Positions 27,685 to 36,665 of a DNA stretch of 60,134 nt are shown piece by piece; the first letter of the stretch is position 1; each line of letters begins with the position of its first letter. Below the pieces are notes generated by a model. The model did not search any database. It saw nothing but the letters and a program-made list of their open reading frames with translations, and was not told the origin of the DNA. The translations under genes were made by a program, and so were the position numbers. The DNA is from Corynebacterium sp. ES2730-CONJ (lineage in GTDB: Bacteria; Actinomycetota; Actinomycetes; Mycobacteriales; Mycobacteriaceae): positions 1 through 60,134 of the forward strand of contig NZ_JANUXZ010000008.1 in NCBI RefSeq assembly GCF_024834055.1, in the 5' to 3' direction.

Positions 27685-29157
27685 ATGACCTCCAAGAACG
27701 TACCTCAGGTCGCTGTCAACGACATCGGCTCTCCTGAGGATTTCCTCGCAGCCATCGACGCCACCATCAAATATTTTAACGATGGAGACATCGTCGAAGG
27801 TACCGTGGTTAAGGTTGACCACGATGAGGTTTTGCTCGATATCGGATACAAGACCGAAGGTGTCATTCCGGTACGCGAGCTGTCCATCAAGCACGATGTC
27901 GACCCCGGCGAAGTAGTCGAGGTTGGCGACGAGATCGACGCCCTAGTTCTCACTAAAGAGGATAAAGAAGGTCGTCTGATCCTGTCCAAGAAGCGCGCTC
28001 AGTACGAGCGAGCATGGGGCGCCATCGAAGAACTCAAGGAAAAAGACGAGGCCGTTACCGGTACCGTTATCGAGGTTGTCAAGGGCGGCCTCATCCTTGA
28101 TATTGGACTGCGCGGCTTCCTGCCAGCTTCTCTCGTTGAAATGCGCCGCGTGCGTGAACTCGACCCTTATATCGGTCAGCAGATCGAAGCAAAGATCATC
28201 GAGCTCGATAAGCAGCGTAATAACGTTGTTCTTTCCCGCCGTGCATGGCTTGAGCAGACCCAGTCTGAGGTTCGCTCGGAGTTCCTGCACCAGCTGCAAA
28301 AGGGCCAGGTACGCAAGGGTCACGTGTCTTCCATCGTCAACTTCGGCGCTTTCGTCGATCTCGGCGGTGTTGACGGCCTCGTTCACGTATCCGAGCTCTC
28401 CTGGAAGCATATCGATCACCCATCCGAGGTCGTCACCGTTGGTGACGAAGTAACCGTAGAGGTGCTCGACGTTGATCTTGACCGCGAGCGCGTATCGCTC
28501 TCGCTCAAGGCAACCCAGGAAGATCCATGGCGCGTCTTCGCACGCACCCACGCTGTCGGCCAGATTGTTCCCGGCAAGGTTACCAAGCTCGTTCCATTCG
28601 GTGCTTTCGTCCGCGTCGAAGAGGGTATCGAGGGTCTCGTACATATCTCCGAGCTGGCTCAGCGTCACGTCGAGGTACCAGACCAGGTTGTCAACGTCAA
28701 CGAAGAGGCAATGGTTAAGGTCATCGACATCGATCTCGAGCGTCGTCGCATCTCCCTCTCCCTCAAGCAGGCTGATGAGGACTACACCGAGGAATTCGAT
28801 CCCTCGAAGTACGGTATGGCCGACTCCTATGACGAGCAGGGCAATTATATCTTCCCTGAAGGCTTCGATCCTGAGACTAATGAATGGCTCGAGGGCTTCG
28901 ATGCTCAGCGTCAGGAGTGGGAGGCTCGTTACGCCGAGTCTGAGCGTCGCTTCCAGCTTCACACCCAGCAAATCGAGCGGAACCGTGCCGCAGCCGCTGA
29001 GGCTGCCGCAGCGGGTGAGTCCGAAGGTGGAAACTACTCTTCCCAGTCTGACCAGGCAGCTCCGGCCGAAGCAGCGGAAGTAGCAGCGGAAACCGGTGGC
29101 TCACTTGCTTCTGATGAGCAACTTGCCGCTTTGCGCGAGAAGCTCGCTGGCAGCTAA
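27685..29157 (+). CDS. rpsA: 30S ribosomal protein S1
   Basis: A 490-residue RNA-binding ribosomal protein needed for initiation on structured mRNAs. It has four S1 repeats, as usual for actinobacteria (six in E. coli). They begin at about GDIVEGTVVKVDHDEVLLDI (34), GTVIEVVKGGLILDI (119), GHVSSIVNFGAFVDL (205) and PGKVTKLVPFGAFVRV (291). The acidic, Ala/Glu-rich C-terminal tail is disordered. Codon use is strongly biased (GCT, GTT, CTC), as expected of a highly expressed gene. A perfect 14-bp terminator follows. Confidence 0.97.
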   Translation: MTSKNVPQVAVNDIGSPEDFLAAIDATIKYFNDGDIVEGTVVKVDHDEVLLDIGYKTEGVIPVRELSIKHDVDPGEVVEVGDEIDALVLTKEDKEGRLILSKKRAQYERAWGAIEELKEKDEAVTGTVIEVVKGGLILDIGLRGFLPASLVEMRRVRELDPYIGQQIEAKIIELDKQRNNVVLSRRAWLEQTQSEVRSEFLHQLQKGQVRKGHVSSIVNFGAFVDLGGVDGLVHVSELSWKHIDHPSEVVTVGDEVTVEVLDVDLDRERVSLSLKATQEDPWRVFARTHAVGQIVPGKVTKLVPFGAFVRVEEGIEGLVHISELAQRHVEVPDQVVNVNEEAMVKVIDIDLERRRISLSLKQADEDYTEEFDPSKYGMADSYDEQGNYIFPEGFDPETNEWLEGFDAQRQEWEARYAESERRFQLHTQQIERNRAAAAEAAAAGESEGGNYSSQSDQAAPAEAAEVAAETGGSLASDEQLAALREKLAGS

Positions 29158-29174
29158 AGCTCGCTGTGCGTAAT

Positions 29175-29210
29175 CCCCATTCACCTGAATGATCAGGTGA
29201 ATGGGGTTTT
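29175..29210 (+). terminator. rpsA intrinsic terminator
   Basis: A perfect 14-bp stem, CCCCATTCACCTGA with its complement, has a 4-nt loop and is followed by TTTTCTTTATTTT. Confidence 0.95.
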
Positions 29211-29774
29211 CTTTATTTTCCGCTATGAACTTAAGTCGGCTGCTCAGGTATTCGCCCTCCTAGACAATTCAACGGATAGTCACTTGCGCGTTAATTAGGC
29301 TGCTGTCGAGCTGCTAAAGCGACGTTCATATCTGGTTTAGGTAAAGCACCCCATCAGTCACTTAATGGGCCAATTTATTCTGTTGGTGGTTGCTTTCGCC
29401 GTTTCGTCGACCATGCCGATGGGGAAGGTAACTTAATTTTCCTTTTTCCCATTGCTAAGAATTGTAGAGTCACCTGTGAGAGGATTACTCGAGTTTGTTG
29501 ATACGTTGATGAGGTCAAAGTTGAGTATCTTACAAAATTTCAACCCCTCGGCGCGCTGCAGGTTCCGGCCCGAGGAGCTGATCTCATCGCGGGCACCGTG
29601 AATACCGTGGCGCTTTGAGACCTAGGGTTTTAGTAGTGGACTCTAGTCGTTCATACGTTACCCTTTCACCAAAGCCAAGATACCGGTAAAGAGCTACAGT
29701 ATAGATCTATAGTTATGGCAGCAAGGGGCCATCTAGAGGATGGTCGGGCTCTCTGCGATTGGGGGTTCAAACTC
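29211..29774. other. gene-free stretch between rpsA and sucE
   Basis: About 560 bp lie between two terminators. No long frame is present. From 29476 two overlapping short frames run to stops at 29601-29618 and look slightly protein-like, but I recognise no family and there is no supporting start context. Confidence 0.45.
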
Positions 29775-29814
29775 AAAAAAAGCTCGCCTCCTGTTAAGGT
29801 GAAGCGAGCTTTTC
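29775..29814 (-). terminator. terminator of the SucE-type gene (works on both strands)
   Basis: The stem AAAAGCTCGC/GCGAGCTTTT has an interrupted inner part. On the minus strand it is followed by a run of seven T; on the plus strand by TTTT. It lies just beyond the stop at 29831. Confidence 0.85.
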
Positions 29815-29830
29815 CGTCTTGGATCAGGCG

Positions 29831-31450
29831 TTAAGTGAGGACAAGAGCAAACGCGAGTAGCTGGGCACAGAGGATCTTCGTGACCATAGCCATCGGGTAT
29901 ACCGTCGTGTAGCCAATAGAGGGCAACTCGTTGCGGGTATGGTCCGAAACATAGGATAAAATTGCAGGGTGGGTCTGCATACCTGCGAGGATGCCAGCTA
30001 CTTGACCGAATGGAATTTTGAGTAATTTATAGCCCACAATCAGGGTGCACAAACTCATGGCAATCGTGCCTATAGCGCCAACAAAAATAATCTTTAGAGA
30101 TTCTGGATCTTTCAGGGCTTCTCCGAAACCAGCACCGGCGGTGGTACCAATTCCAGCAAGGAAGAGTGTGATACCGAATTGACGCAAGGCCAAATTAGCG
30201 CCATAAGGTACTTGCCACACTACAGGACCGGTGCGCTCGATATAGCCGAGAAGTAATGCCACGATGAGGGGGCCGCCCGCGGAGCCGAGCTTAAGTTCAG
30301 CGCCACCAACAAGAGGAAGTGCCACCATGCCTAGCAGTACACCGAATCCGAGGCCCGTAACCAGGGGAAGAAGGTTAATATCGGACAGGGATTTGTAGGA
30401 ATCGCCGAAGATCCTTGTGGCTTGATCGATTCGACCTCGAGGAGCCACAACGCGAACTCGATCGCCTAACTGCAGGACGGTATCTGGGGTGGCCACCGTG
30501 TCCATATCCCCTCGGCGCACCTGTGTCACCAACATATCGTGGAGACGAGAACGTAGCTTGCGGAGAGGGATACCAACAATATCTGGGGACGACACAAAGA
30601 TTCTGCGGTAGTCAATAGTCTCGCCGTGAGTGGGAGAGCCAGGGACGTGCTCACCGACGAAGGCGCCCACCTTGTCGAGCTCCATGGCTGTGCCAACTAT
30701 CGAGACCGTGTCGCCGAGTTCGGCTTCATCGCCTGGTTCTGGCAGGTAGAACTTACCGTTATGCTCGATTCGGGATACTATAATCTCCAATTCGAAGGCA
30801 TGGGGCCATTGATTGATGGGGGGTAGGTTCTCTTCGGTGACCTTGAATCGACGAGTCTCTAGAGGGGTGACAGCTACGCCTGCGTCTTTTGCTTCCTGCT
30901 CGTGATTGATTTTAAAAACTTTGGACATGAGTGCGATCGAGAGAATGACACCGAGCACACCAATGGGATAGGCAAGCGAGTACGCAACGACAGGAAGCTC
31001 TGCTACGTCACTATTTTCGTTACCTAGAAGCTGTGGCATGGTATCCACAATGGCAGCCATAGCAGGAGTATTCGTGCCAGCACCGGTAAATAGTCCCGCT
31101 CCGGAAGCGGCATCGATTCCAGCAAGCTTGATAGCTATATATGAAATCCCGGTCAGCACAATGATCATGCTAAAGCCCAGCATATTGTTTTTGAGCCCGA
31201 TGGTTTTCATCGATGCGAAAAATGTTGGGCCGGCTTCGAGCCCGATGGTATAGACGAATAGGCTCAAACCCACAATGAACAAAATGGGGGGTAGGGTGAT
31301 GCGCGGTTCAATGGTAGCGAAGGCCAGACCAACGAAAAGCACAGCAGCTACGCCGAGTCGAAAATTTCCGATCCGAATCTTCCCTACGAGTAATCCGACG
31401 GCCATGATGGTGATCAAAGCGAGGAGCTGATTTTCAACAAGTAATTGCAC
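29831..31450 (-). CDS. sucE: SucE-type dicarboxylate exporter (AspT/YidE family)
   Basis: A 539-residue membrane protein of the aspartate:alanine exchanger family. The order is five hydrophobic segments, a cytoplasmic middle with two RCK_C (TrkA-C) regions (about 190-360), then a second membrane half. Signatures are LFVYTIGLEAGPTFF and TGAGTNTPAMAA in the first half, ANLALRQFGITLFLAGIGT and ILAGMQTHPAILSYVSD in the second. It resembles C. glutamicum SucE, which exports succinate under oxygen limitation; the substrate here is inferred. GTG 31450 (MQLLVENQLLAL) matches that start, so the frame upstream to 31522 is not used. It is a single-gene unit. Confidence 0.86.
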   Translation of the reverse strand: MQLLVENQLLALITIMAVGLLVGKIRIGNFRLGVAAVLFVGLAFATIEPRITLPPILFIVGLSLFVYTIGLEAGPTFFASMKTIGLKNNMLGFSMIIVLTGISYIAIKLAGIDAASGAGLFTGAGTNTPAMAAIVDTMPQLLGNENSDVAELPVVAYSLAYPIGVLGVILSIALMSKVFKINHEQEAKDAGVAVTPLETRRFKVTEENLPPINQWPHAFELEIIVSRIEHNGKFYLPEPGDEAELGDTVSIVGTAMELDKVGAFVGEHVPGSPTHGETIDYRRIFVSSPDIVGIPLRKLRSRLHDMLVTQVRRGDMDTVATPDTVLQLGDRVRVVAPRGRIDQATRIFGDSYKSLSDINLLPLVTGLGFGVLLGMVALPLVGGAELKLGSAGGPLIVALLLGYIERTGPVVWQVPYGANLALRQFGITLFLAGIGTTAGAGFGEALKDPESLKIIFVGAIGTIAMSLCTLIVGYKLLKIPFGQVAGILAGMQTHPAILSYVSDHTRNELPSIGYTTVYPMAMVTKILCAQLLAFALVLT

Positions 31451-31748
31451 GTTACCTATGGTGGCACGCAAAAAAACATAATTCAACCTGCGGTTTAGTG
31501 ATCTTGATGGGGGTAGGCGCACAACTCTTTCGCCTAAACTCTCATCTTCTCGTCAACGCTATTGGGAATTTGTGTCCAAATAGGGCTAAGTCTGTTTATC
31601 GCTCGTGCACTAAGCTCTGCGAATCGAGGGGAAGGGTGTTTTTTCTCCAATCCAATGGGGGTAACCTCCCATGCTTTTACAGTGACATTATACGAGGATG
31701 TGTGATCAAAACTTCATCCTTATTGAAAGTAGACGAGCGTGACATAGT

Positions 31749-32891
31749 TTAGCTATTGCAGACGATTGAGGCGACCAGTCGATCAATATCGGCTTCGGTG
31801 TGCAAAGCAGAAAGGCACAACCGGAGTAATGCTTTCCCGCGGGCAACAGTGGGATATCGAATGGCGGGGGCATATATCCCGGCATCTTCGAGATTGCGAG
31901 CGATGGTTATAGCTAGGCGTTCATCGCCAATGGGAACCGGGATAATGGGATGGGGGACCGAGGGCGATTGCATTCTCATCGATGCATAAAAATATCCGAT
32001 GACCTCGTGCAGACGAGCGATGAGTTGATGATCGGTATCGAGAATTCGGAGAGCCTCGCTACAGCTTCCAACTGTGGCTGGAGTTGGAGCGGTGGAATAA
32101 ACAAAGCTACGAGAGTGGTTGTAAAGGAATTCCCGCACCGGAGTGCTGCAGAGAGCAAAGCCCCCCTCCACACCCAAAGCTTTAGATGCAGTTCCGATTA
32201 ATATATCGGGCTTTATACCGGCCCACTCGCTGACGCCCCGTCCAGTCCGTCCCACGGTGCCTACCCCATGTGCATCGTCGATGAGCAACCACGCATCGTA
32301 GTCGGCGGCTAGCTGCGCCAGTCTGGGCAGATCCACCACCGAACCCGACATAGAGAAGACACCATCGGAGATGATAAGAGCGTGTGGAGTCGTGCGGTGG
32401 CTCAACGCGCGGGCGAGGTATTCGAAATCCTGGTGGGGGTAGATTGTGAGCTGAGAGCTTTTAGCGAGCTTAATACCATCAATGAGCGAGGCGTGGTTGA
32501 AGGCGTCGGAAAACACTGTCACCTCGGGACCAGCTAGTGCTGAAATGACGCCCAAGTTGCACAGATAGCCGGTAGCGAAAAAAATACAGTCGGAGTAACC
32601 GAAGAACTCCGCTAGTTGGTTCTCTAGCATTCGATGAATCGTTTCGCCGGATGTTAGCCGAGACCCACCAGAACCTGCACCGTATAAATTGGAGGCTTTT
32701 TGTCCAGCCGCAATGACGCGGGGATCGCACGCGAGCCCCAAGTAATCGCTGCTTGCAAAACTAAGTGTGGGATGCCCATTGAGGACTGTGCGCGGTTGTG
32801 GGGCGGTGTCGAACCGACGGGGACTTCGCTGTAACTCAGCTGCCTCCCATTGGTGGTTCCAGGATGTGGTGACGCTGTTCAGACTAGTCAT
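31749..32891 (-). CDS. bioF: 8-amino-7-oxononanoate synthase
   Basis: A 380-residue PLP enzyme (alpha-oxoamine synthase) that condenses pimeloyl-CoA or pimeloyl-ACP with L-alanine, the first step of biotin ring assembly. SFASSDYLGLACDP near the N-terminus, GSGGSRLTSG, LLIDDAHGVGTVG and the PLP-lysine motif GTASKALGVEGG mark the family. ATG 32891 overlaps the bioW stop by 8 bases, implying coupled translation; a frame start at 32921 would overlap more. With BioW directly upstream, the substrate is most likely pimeloyl-CoA. The bioA, bioD and bioB genes are not in the window. Confidence 0.93.
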   Translation of the reverse strand: MTSLNSVTTSWNHQWEAAELQRSPRRFDTAPQPRTVLNGHPTLSFASSDYLGLACDPRVIAAGQKASNLYGAGSGGSRLTSGETIHRMLENQLAEFFGYSDCIFFATGYLCNLGVISALAGPEVTVFSDAFNHASLIDGIKLAKSSQLTIYPHQDFEYLARALSHRTTPHALIISDGVFSMSGSVVDLPRLAQLAADYDAWLLIDDAHGVGTVGRTGRGVSEWAGIKPDILIGTASKALGVEGGFALCSTPVREFLYNHSRSFVYSTAPTPATVGSCSEALRILDTDHQLIARLHEVIGYFYASMRMQSPSVPHPIIPVPIGDERLAITIARNLEDAGIYAPAIRYPTVARGKALLRLCLSALHTEADIDRLVASIVCNS

Positions 32892-33615
32892 CGTGACCAC
32901 CGTGGAAGTGTCCCGTGACAAGGACGGGTTGGTCTTCGAGATAAGCGATCGTACGCCCGAGGTCGAAATTATATTGGGTACTATCCACGATGATCACTCG
33001 ACCACCACTACCGTTTTTCTTCATATTAGGAATTCGGTAATAGGTTCCTGCTAATGCTATATAACCTGTTGTGTAGTCGGGATCGTCACTCATGCAAAGT
33101 TCAGCCACAACCCCAGGTGCACTAAGGGTTTTCGTTGCCAAAATGCGAGCCTCGACGTGGTGATTCTTTGATCCTCGGTGGATAGTGTGCTCATAGTCAA
33201 AGGTGCTAACTCGAATACCGCGATGCCGATCGGGCTCTATGCGGCGGAGTCGGCGAGCATCTAACAAGGCGGCCCCACGCATGTCTTTAATTGAGAAAAT
33301 CAAGTCTTGCGCCAGTTCTGCCGCGGAGGTGCTAAGCCCATTTTTGGTTAATAGTTCTGCGATACTGGTGCCGGCGGGAAGCTCTACGCAGGGAAGTAGA
33401 GGGACACGCAGTGGGTCTTGGTCTAGTCTCTCGACGCGCAAGGAGATGCTATCCGGCTCTGCCTTAGGATGAGTGAGGGCGCGCTCTATTAAATCTGCTG
33501 CAATCTGGGTAATATCGCTAGGTTTGTCTCTAGCGGAAGCGTTCGTGAGACGTTCGGCGCCGGAGATGTGGGTTCCTTGGTTGGAGGCATGCATGCGGAT
33601 TGAGTAGTAGGCCAT
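32884..33615 (-). CDS. bioW: 6-carboxyhexanoate--CoA ligase (pimeloyl-CoA synthetase)
   Basis: A 243-residue ligase that makes pimeloyl-CoA from free pimelate, ATP and CoA. The family N-terminus IRMHASNQGTHISGAERL is clear (positions about 6-23), and the RRLRRIEPDRHRGIRVS block (about 123-139) and AGTYYRIPNM follow. The length fits the family. BioW is well known from Bacillus and relatives and is uncommon in corynebacteria, most of which lack an entry to biotin synthesis. It is translationally coupled with bioF. The ATG at 33615 is the only sensible start. A TGTGG-rich spacer separates it from the divergent ptsG promoter. Confidence 0.92.
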   Translation of the reverse strand: MAYYSIRMHASNQGTHISGAERLTNASARDKPSDITQIAADLIERALTHPKAEPDSISLRVERLDQDPLRVPLLPCVELPAGTSIAELLTKNGLSTSAAELAQDLIFSIKDMRGAALLDARRLRRIEPDRHRGIRVSTFDYEHTIHRGSKNHHVEARILATKTLSAPGVVAELCMSDDPDYTTGYIALAGTYYRIPNMKKNGSGGRVIIVDSTQYNFDLGRTIAYLEDQPVLVTGHFHGGHDD

Positions 33616-33759
33616 GGGCTAACAGAGTAACAGGATAGCTGGGCATGAGGGGGAAAGGGATGTGGGAAACGGGGTGAATCTCGCGGTCAAAATTGTGGGT
33701 TTGCTGTGGTTTTGCTGTGGGTTTATTTTTGAGTCATGTGAGAAAATCCGCTTGCTTTC

Positions 33760-33789
33760 TTGAATGTGAGCTGGGCTATGCAATATACT
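33760..33789 (+). promoter_or_regulatory. ptsG promoter
   Basis: TTGAAT (33760-33765) and TATACT (33784-33789) are separated by 18 bp, a strong housekeeping-type match. The predicted start is near 33796. That leaves a leader of about 165 nt before ptsG. Confidence 0.75.
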
Positions 33790-33794
33790 GGGAG

Positions 33795-33833
33795 GGATTG
33801 TTCTGTGAACCAAATTTTTGGTCGGAACAAACC
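33795..33833 (+). promoter_or_regulatory. RAT-like hairpin at the ptsG mRNA 5' end
   Basis: GGATTGTTC (33795-33803) pairs with GAACAAACC (33825-33833) except for one A-A opposition after the first two G-C pairs. An inner stem ACCAAA/TTTGGT lies between. The opening GGATTGTT is the same as the ribonucleic antiterminator (RAT) bound by BglG/LicT/GlcT regulators. No antiterminator gene is in the window. Confidence 0.5.
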
Positions 33834-33855
33834 AAGAAAGGTTCAGCCAGATCAT

Positions 33856-33925
33856 TGAGTGGCAGCATCGTTGCTGACTCAGGCGGTTGGATCGAAGAGA
33901 GTGAGTCCTAGGTGCTTACTCTTTT
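33856..33925 (+). promoter_or_regulatory. candidate attenuator with mutually exclusive hairpins before ptsG
   Basis: Hairpin 1 is TGAGT(GG)CAGCA / TGCTG-ACTCA (33856-33881). The terminator is AGAGTGAG/CTTACTCT (33898-33905 with 33915-33922), running straight into T's to 33925. GACTCA (33876-33881) in hairpin 1 can instead pair with TGAGTC (33902-33907), which would break the terminator. These helices are exclusive of each other, the hallmark of attenuation. Confidence 0.6.
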
Positions 33926-33962
33926 ACGTTTTTAATGTAAATCTCTAGCGAAAGGCCTGAAA

Positions 33963-35996
33963 ATGGCTGAAAAAACTACCCTGGGGACCGCCTCAGAGTT
34001 TATCCTCGATAAGATCGGGGGTGCGGAAAACGTCGCCTCGATGACGCACTGTGCCACCCGACTCCGCTTCCAGCTCAATGATCAGTCCAAAGCTGATCAG
34101 AAGGCTCTCGATTCTCACCCTAAGGTCCTCGGTGTTGTACCGCAGGGCTCCAATGGCCTCCAGGTCGTCATGGGTGGCGATGTTGCCAATTATTACCAGG
34201 AGCTTACGAAACTTCCAGGTATGGGAGCCAAAGACAGTGCCGCCGAGTCTTCGAAGAAGCAATACGACGGTGTCAGAGGCAAATATAGCTGGGTGGACTA
34301 CTGCTTCGAGTTCCTCTCTGATACATTCCGCCCGATTCTCTGGGCTCTTCTTGGCGCCTCGCTGATTATCACCATGCTCGTGCTGGCTGACACCTTCGGC
34401 TGGCAAGATTTCCGCCAAGATGTCGCAGAGCAGCCTCCGGTCTATCAGCTACTCCACGCCATGTGGACTTCCGTCTTCTACTTCCTCCCCGTCATGATCG
34501 GTGCTACCGCAGCGCGTAAGCTGGGAGCAAACGAGTGGGTGGGCGCCGCCATTCCCGCCGCTTTGCTCACTCCCGCTTTCATGGCGATGGGTAGCAAGGG
34601 TGACGTCGTAGATCTTGCTGGTCTACCACTAGTTATTAACGAGTACTCCGGTCAGGTTTTCCCTCCGATTATGGCTGCAATTGGCCTGTTCTGGGTGGAG
34701 AAGGGTCTTAAGAAAATCATCCCGAGTGCGGTGCAAATGGTCTTTGTACCATTTATCTCCCTGCTCATCATGATCCCAGCTACCGCCTTCTTGCTCGGCC
34801 CCTTCGGTATTTTCATCGGTAACGGAATTACCAGCGTTTTGACAGCGGTAAACGGTTTCAGCCCATTCATCTTGGCTATTTTGGTTCCTTGCCTCTACCC
34901 ATTCCTCGTTCCATTGGGTCTGCACTGGCCGCTCAACGCCATTATGATCCAAAATATTGCAACCCTCGGTTACGACTTCATCCAGGGCCCCATGGGTGCA
35001 TGGAACTTCGCCTGCTTCGGAGTTGTTACCGGCGTTATGGTCATCTCCATCCGTGAAAAGAACAACGGCATGCGCCAGGTTTCCCTTGGCGCAATGATGG
35101 CCGGTCTTCTTGGCGGTATCTCTGAGCCTTCGCTCTACGGCGTGCTGTTGCGCTTCCGTAAGACCTATTTCCGCCTCATTCCGGGTTGTATCGCCGGTGG
35201 TGTCGTTATGGGTATCTTCAATGTCAAGGCTCAGGCTTTCGTCTTCACCTCGCTGCTCACAATCGGCGCTATGGACCCCGCTGGTGGATACGCAATCGGT
35301 ATTGCCGTCGCTTTCTTCACCTCCATGTTCTTAGTCATTTTCCTCGATTACCGCACCAAAGAAGAGCGTGACGAAGTGCTTGCTAGCCTGGCTAGTCAGC
35401 GTGAGACCGAGATTGAAGCAGCTCCGACTGTCGCGACTCCTGCTCCTGCTGCTACTCCAGCCGCTGCACCTGCTGCAGCCGCTACTTCCGGTGGCGCAGT
35501 CGCTGTTGCCACTCCGGTTAAGACCGCACTCGAAGAGGGCGCTTTGACTGAGCTGGTTTCGCCCCTCGCCGGCGCAGCTATCACCCTCAGTGAAGTTCCA
35601 GATCCCATCTTTGCTGCTGAAAAGCTTGGCAAAGGCGTAGCGATTGTTCCCACGGGTACAACCGTTTACGCTCCAGCTGACGCAACTGTCATTTCCGTTC
35701 CTAAGTCAGGCCATGCCGTAGGCCTGCGTCTGGACAACGGTATTGAGCTGCTTGTTCACGTTGGTATCGACACCGTTCAACTCGGTGGCGAGGGATTCGA
35801 GATTCATGTGGAGCGTAAACAGCATGTAACTGCTGGAACCCCGCTGATTTCCTTCGATCCTGAATTCATCAGCTCAAAGGGCTATAACTTGGTGACGCCA
35901 GTACTGGTTACCAACCACGCGAAATTCTCAGACGTGAGCGGTTTGGCCCCACAAAACGTGGATACCAATACCGTAGTAATTCGCACTCAGAAGTAG
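33963..35996 (+). CDS. ptsG: glucose-specific PTS transporter EIIBCA
   Basis: A 677-residue permease that imports glucose and phosphorylates it. Domain order is B-C-A. EIIB (about 1-85) has the phospho-cysteine motif SMTHCATRLRF (Cys about 29). EIIC (about 110-460) has about ten membrane segments and GISEPSLYGVLLRF. An Ala/Pro-rich linker (about 485-530) joins EIIA, whose active histidine is in LLVHVGIDTVQLGGEGF. It reads very like C. glutamicum PtsG and likewise sits next to coaE. The start is supported by AAAGG before ATG 33963. Expression is probably controlled by the attenuator-like leader; a terminator follows the gene. Confidence 0.95.
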   Translation: MAEKTTLGTASEFILDKIGGAENVASMTHCATRLRFQLNDQSKADQKALDSHPKVLGVVPQGSNGLQVVMGGDVANYYQELTKLPGMGAKDSAAESSKKQYDGVRGKYSWVDYCFEFLSDTFRPILWALLGASLIITMLVLADTFGWQDFRQDVAEQPPVYQLLHAMWTSVFYFLPVMIGATAARKLGANEWVGAAIPAALLTPAFMAMGSKGDVVDLAGLPLVINEYSGQVFPPIMAAIGLFWVEKGLKKIIPSAVQMVFVPFISLLIMIPATAFLLGPFGIFIGNGITSVLTAVNGFSPFILAILVPCLYPFLVPLGLHWPLNAIMIQNIATLGYDFIQGPMGAWNFACFGVVTGVMVISIREKNNGMRQVSLGAMMAGLLGGISEPSLYGVLLRFRKTYFRLIPGCIAGGVVMGIFNVKAQAFVFTSLLTIGAMDPAGGYAIGIAVAFFTSMFLVIFLDYRTKEERDEVLASLASQRETEIEAAPTVATPAPAATPAAAPAAAATSGGAVAVATPVKTALEEGALTELVSPLAGAAITLSEVPDPIFAAEKLGKGVAIVPTGTTVYAPADATVISVPKSGHAVGLRLDNGIELLVHVGIDTVQLGGEGFEIHVERKQHVTAGTPLISFDPEFISSKGYNLVTPVLVTNHAKFSDVSGLAPQNVDTNTVVIRTQK

Positions 35997-36011
35997 TATC
36001 TTCTTTTCCTC

Positions 36012-36046
36012 AAATCCCCAGCACTCTCCACGGGCGCTGGGGATTT
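36012..36046 (+). terminator. ptsG terminator
   Basis: The stem AAATCCCCAGC/GCTGGGGATTT is 11 bp with a 13-nt loop, 16 bp after the ptsG stop. The T-run is part of the stem. Confidence 0.75.
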
Positions 36047-36068
36047 AACATGCACTAGTATAAATTTC

Positions 36069-36665
36069 ATGAAGATCATTGGGCTCACTGGTGGCATCGG
36101 TTCCGGTAAATCGACTGTTGCAAAAGAATTCGCATCTCTTGGAGTTACGGTGATAGACGCCGATCACATTGCCCGCGACATCGTCGAGCCAGGAATGCCA
36201 GCCCTCAACGAACTAGCTGACGCATTCGGCGGGGATATCATCAAAGATGACGGTCATCTCAATAGAGGATTACTCGCGGAGCGCGCTTTTAGCAGCCCGG
36301 AGAAGACCGCCCAACTGAGCTCGATTACCCACCCTCGCATCCGAGAGCGCACCGAGGCCCTCTTTGAGTCCTACCGTAAGGCAGGGCATCCTATAGTCAT
36401 TTGGGATGTACCGCTCCTCGTCGATAAGGGGTACCACCGTCACTGCGATGCCGTTATCGTGGTTGATACCTGTGCTACCGAGCGGCTCAGGCGGTTAGTA
36501 CACTTGCGCGGGCTGAGCGAGAAGGATGCTAACGCTCGCATTGCTGCTCAGATCAGCGACACCGAGAGACTACAGGTCGCCGACTTTGTCATCGATAATA
36601 ACGGCTCACTCGACGCCATTCCCGCGCACGTCTCTCGGATTCTCCAAAGACTTCGGGATCAGTGA
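36069..36665 (+). CDS. coaE: dephospho-CoA kinase
   Basis: A 198-residue enzyme for the last CoA step, phosphorylating the 3'-hydroxyl of dephospho-CoA. The P-loop is GLTGGIGSGKSTVA (residues 5-18). IDADHIARDIVEPG, the lid region and VWDVPLLVDKGYH-type core follow. TAGTAT ends 7 nt before ATG 36069 and no ribosome site is visible, so the mRNA is probably leaderless. Its last 60 bases overlap the 3' end of the convergent DUF4185 gene, which is unusual. Confidence 0.95.
   Translation: MKIIGLTGGIGSGKSTVAKEFASLGVTVIDADHIARDIVEPGMPALNELADAFGGDIIKDDGHLNRGLLAERAFSSPEKTAQLSSITHPRIRERTEALFESYRKAGHPIVIWDVPLLVDKGYHRHCDAVIVVDTCATERLRRLVHLRGLSEKDANARIAAQISDTERLQVADFVIDNNGSLDAIPAHVSRILQRLRDQ

Noticed and set aside
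27943..28971. A 342-codon open frame antisense to rpsA
   Set aside because: It is the shadow of the strongly biased rpsA codon use; composition is Leu/Asp/Val-rich and without domain features.
29476..29620. Overlapping short frames that could be one frameshifted small gene
   Set aside because: No family recognised and no start context; too short to support as a pseudogene.
33660..33722. TTGCTGTGG/TGTGGGTTT repeats in the bioW-ptsG spacer as operators
   Set aside because: They are short direct repeats in low-complexity sequence; a BioQ-type box was looked for and not found clearly.
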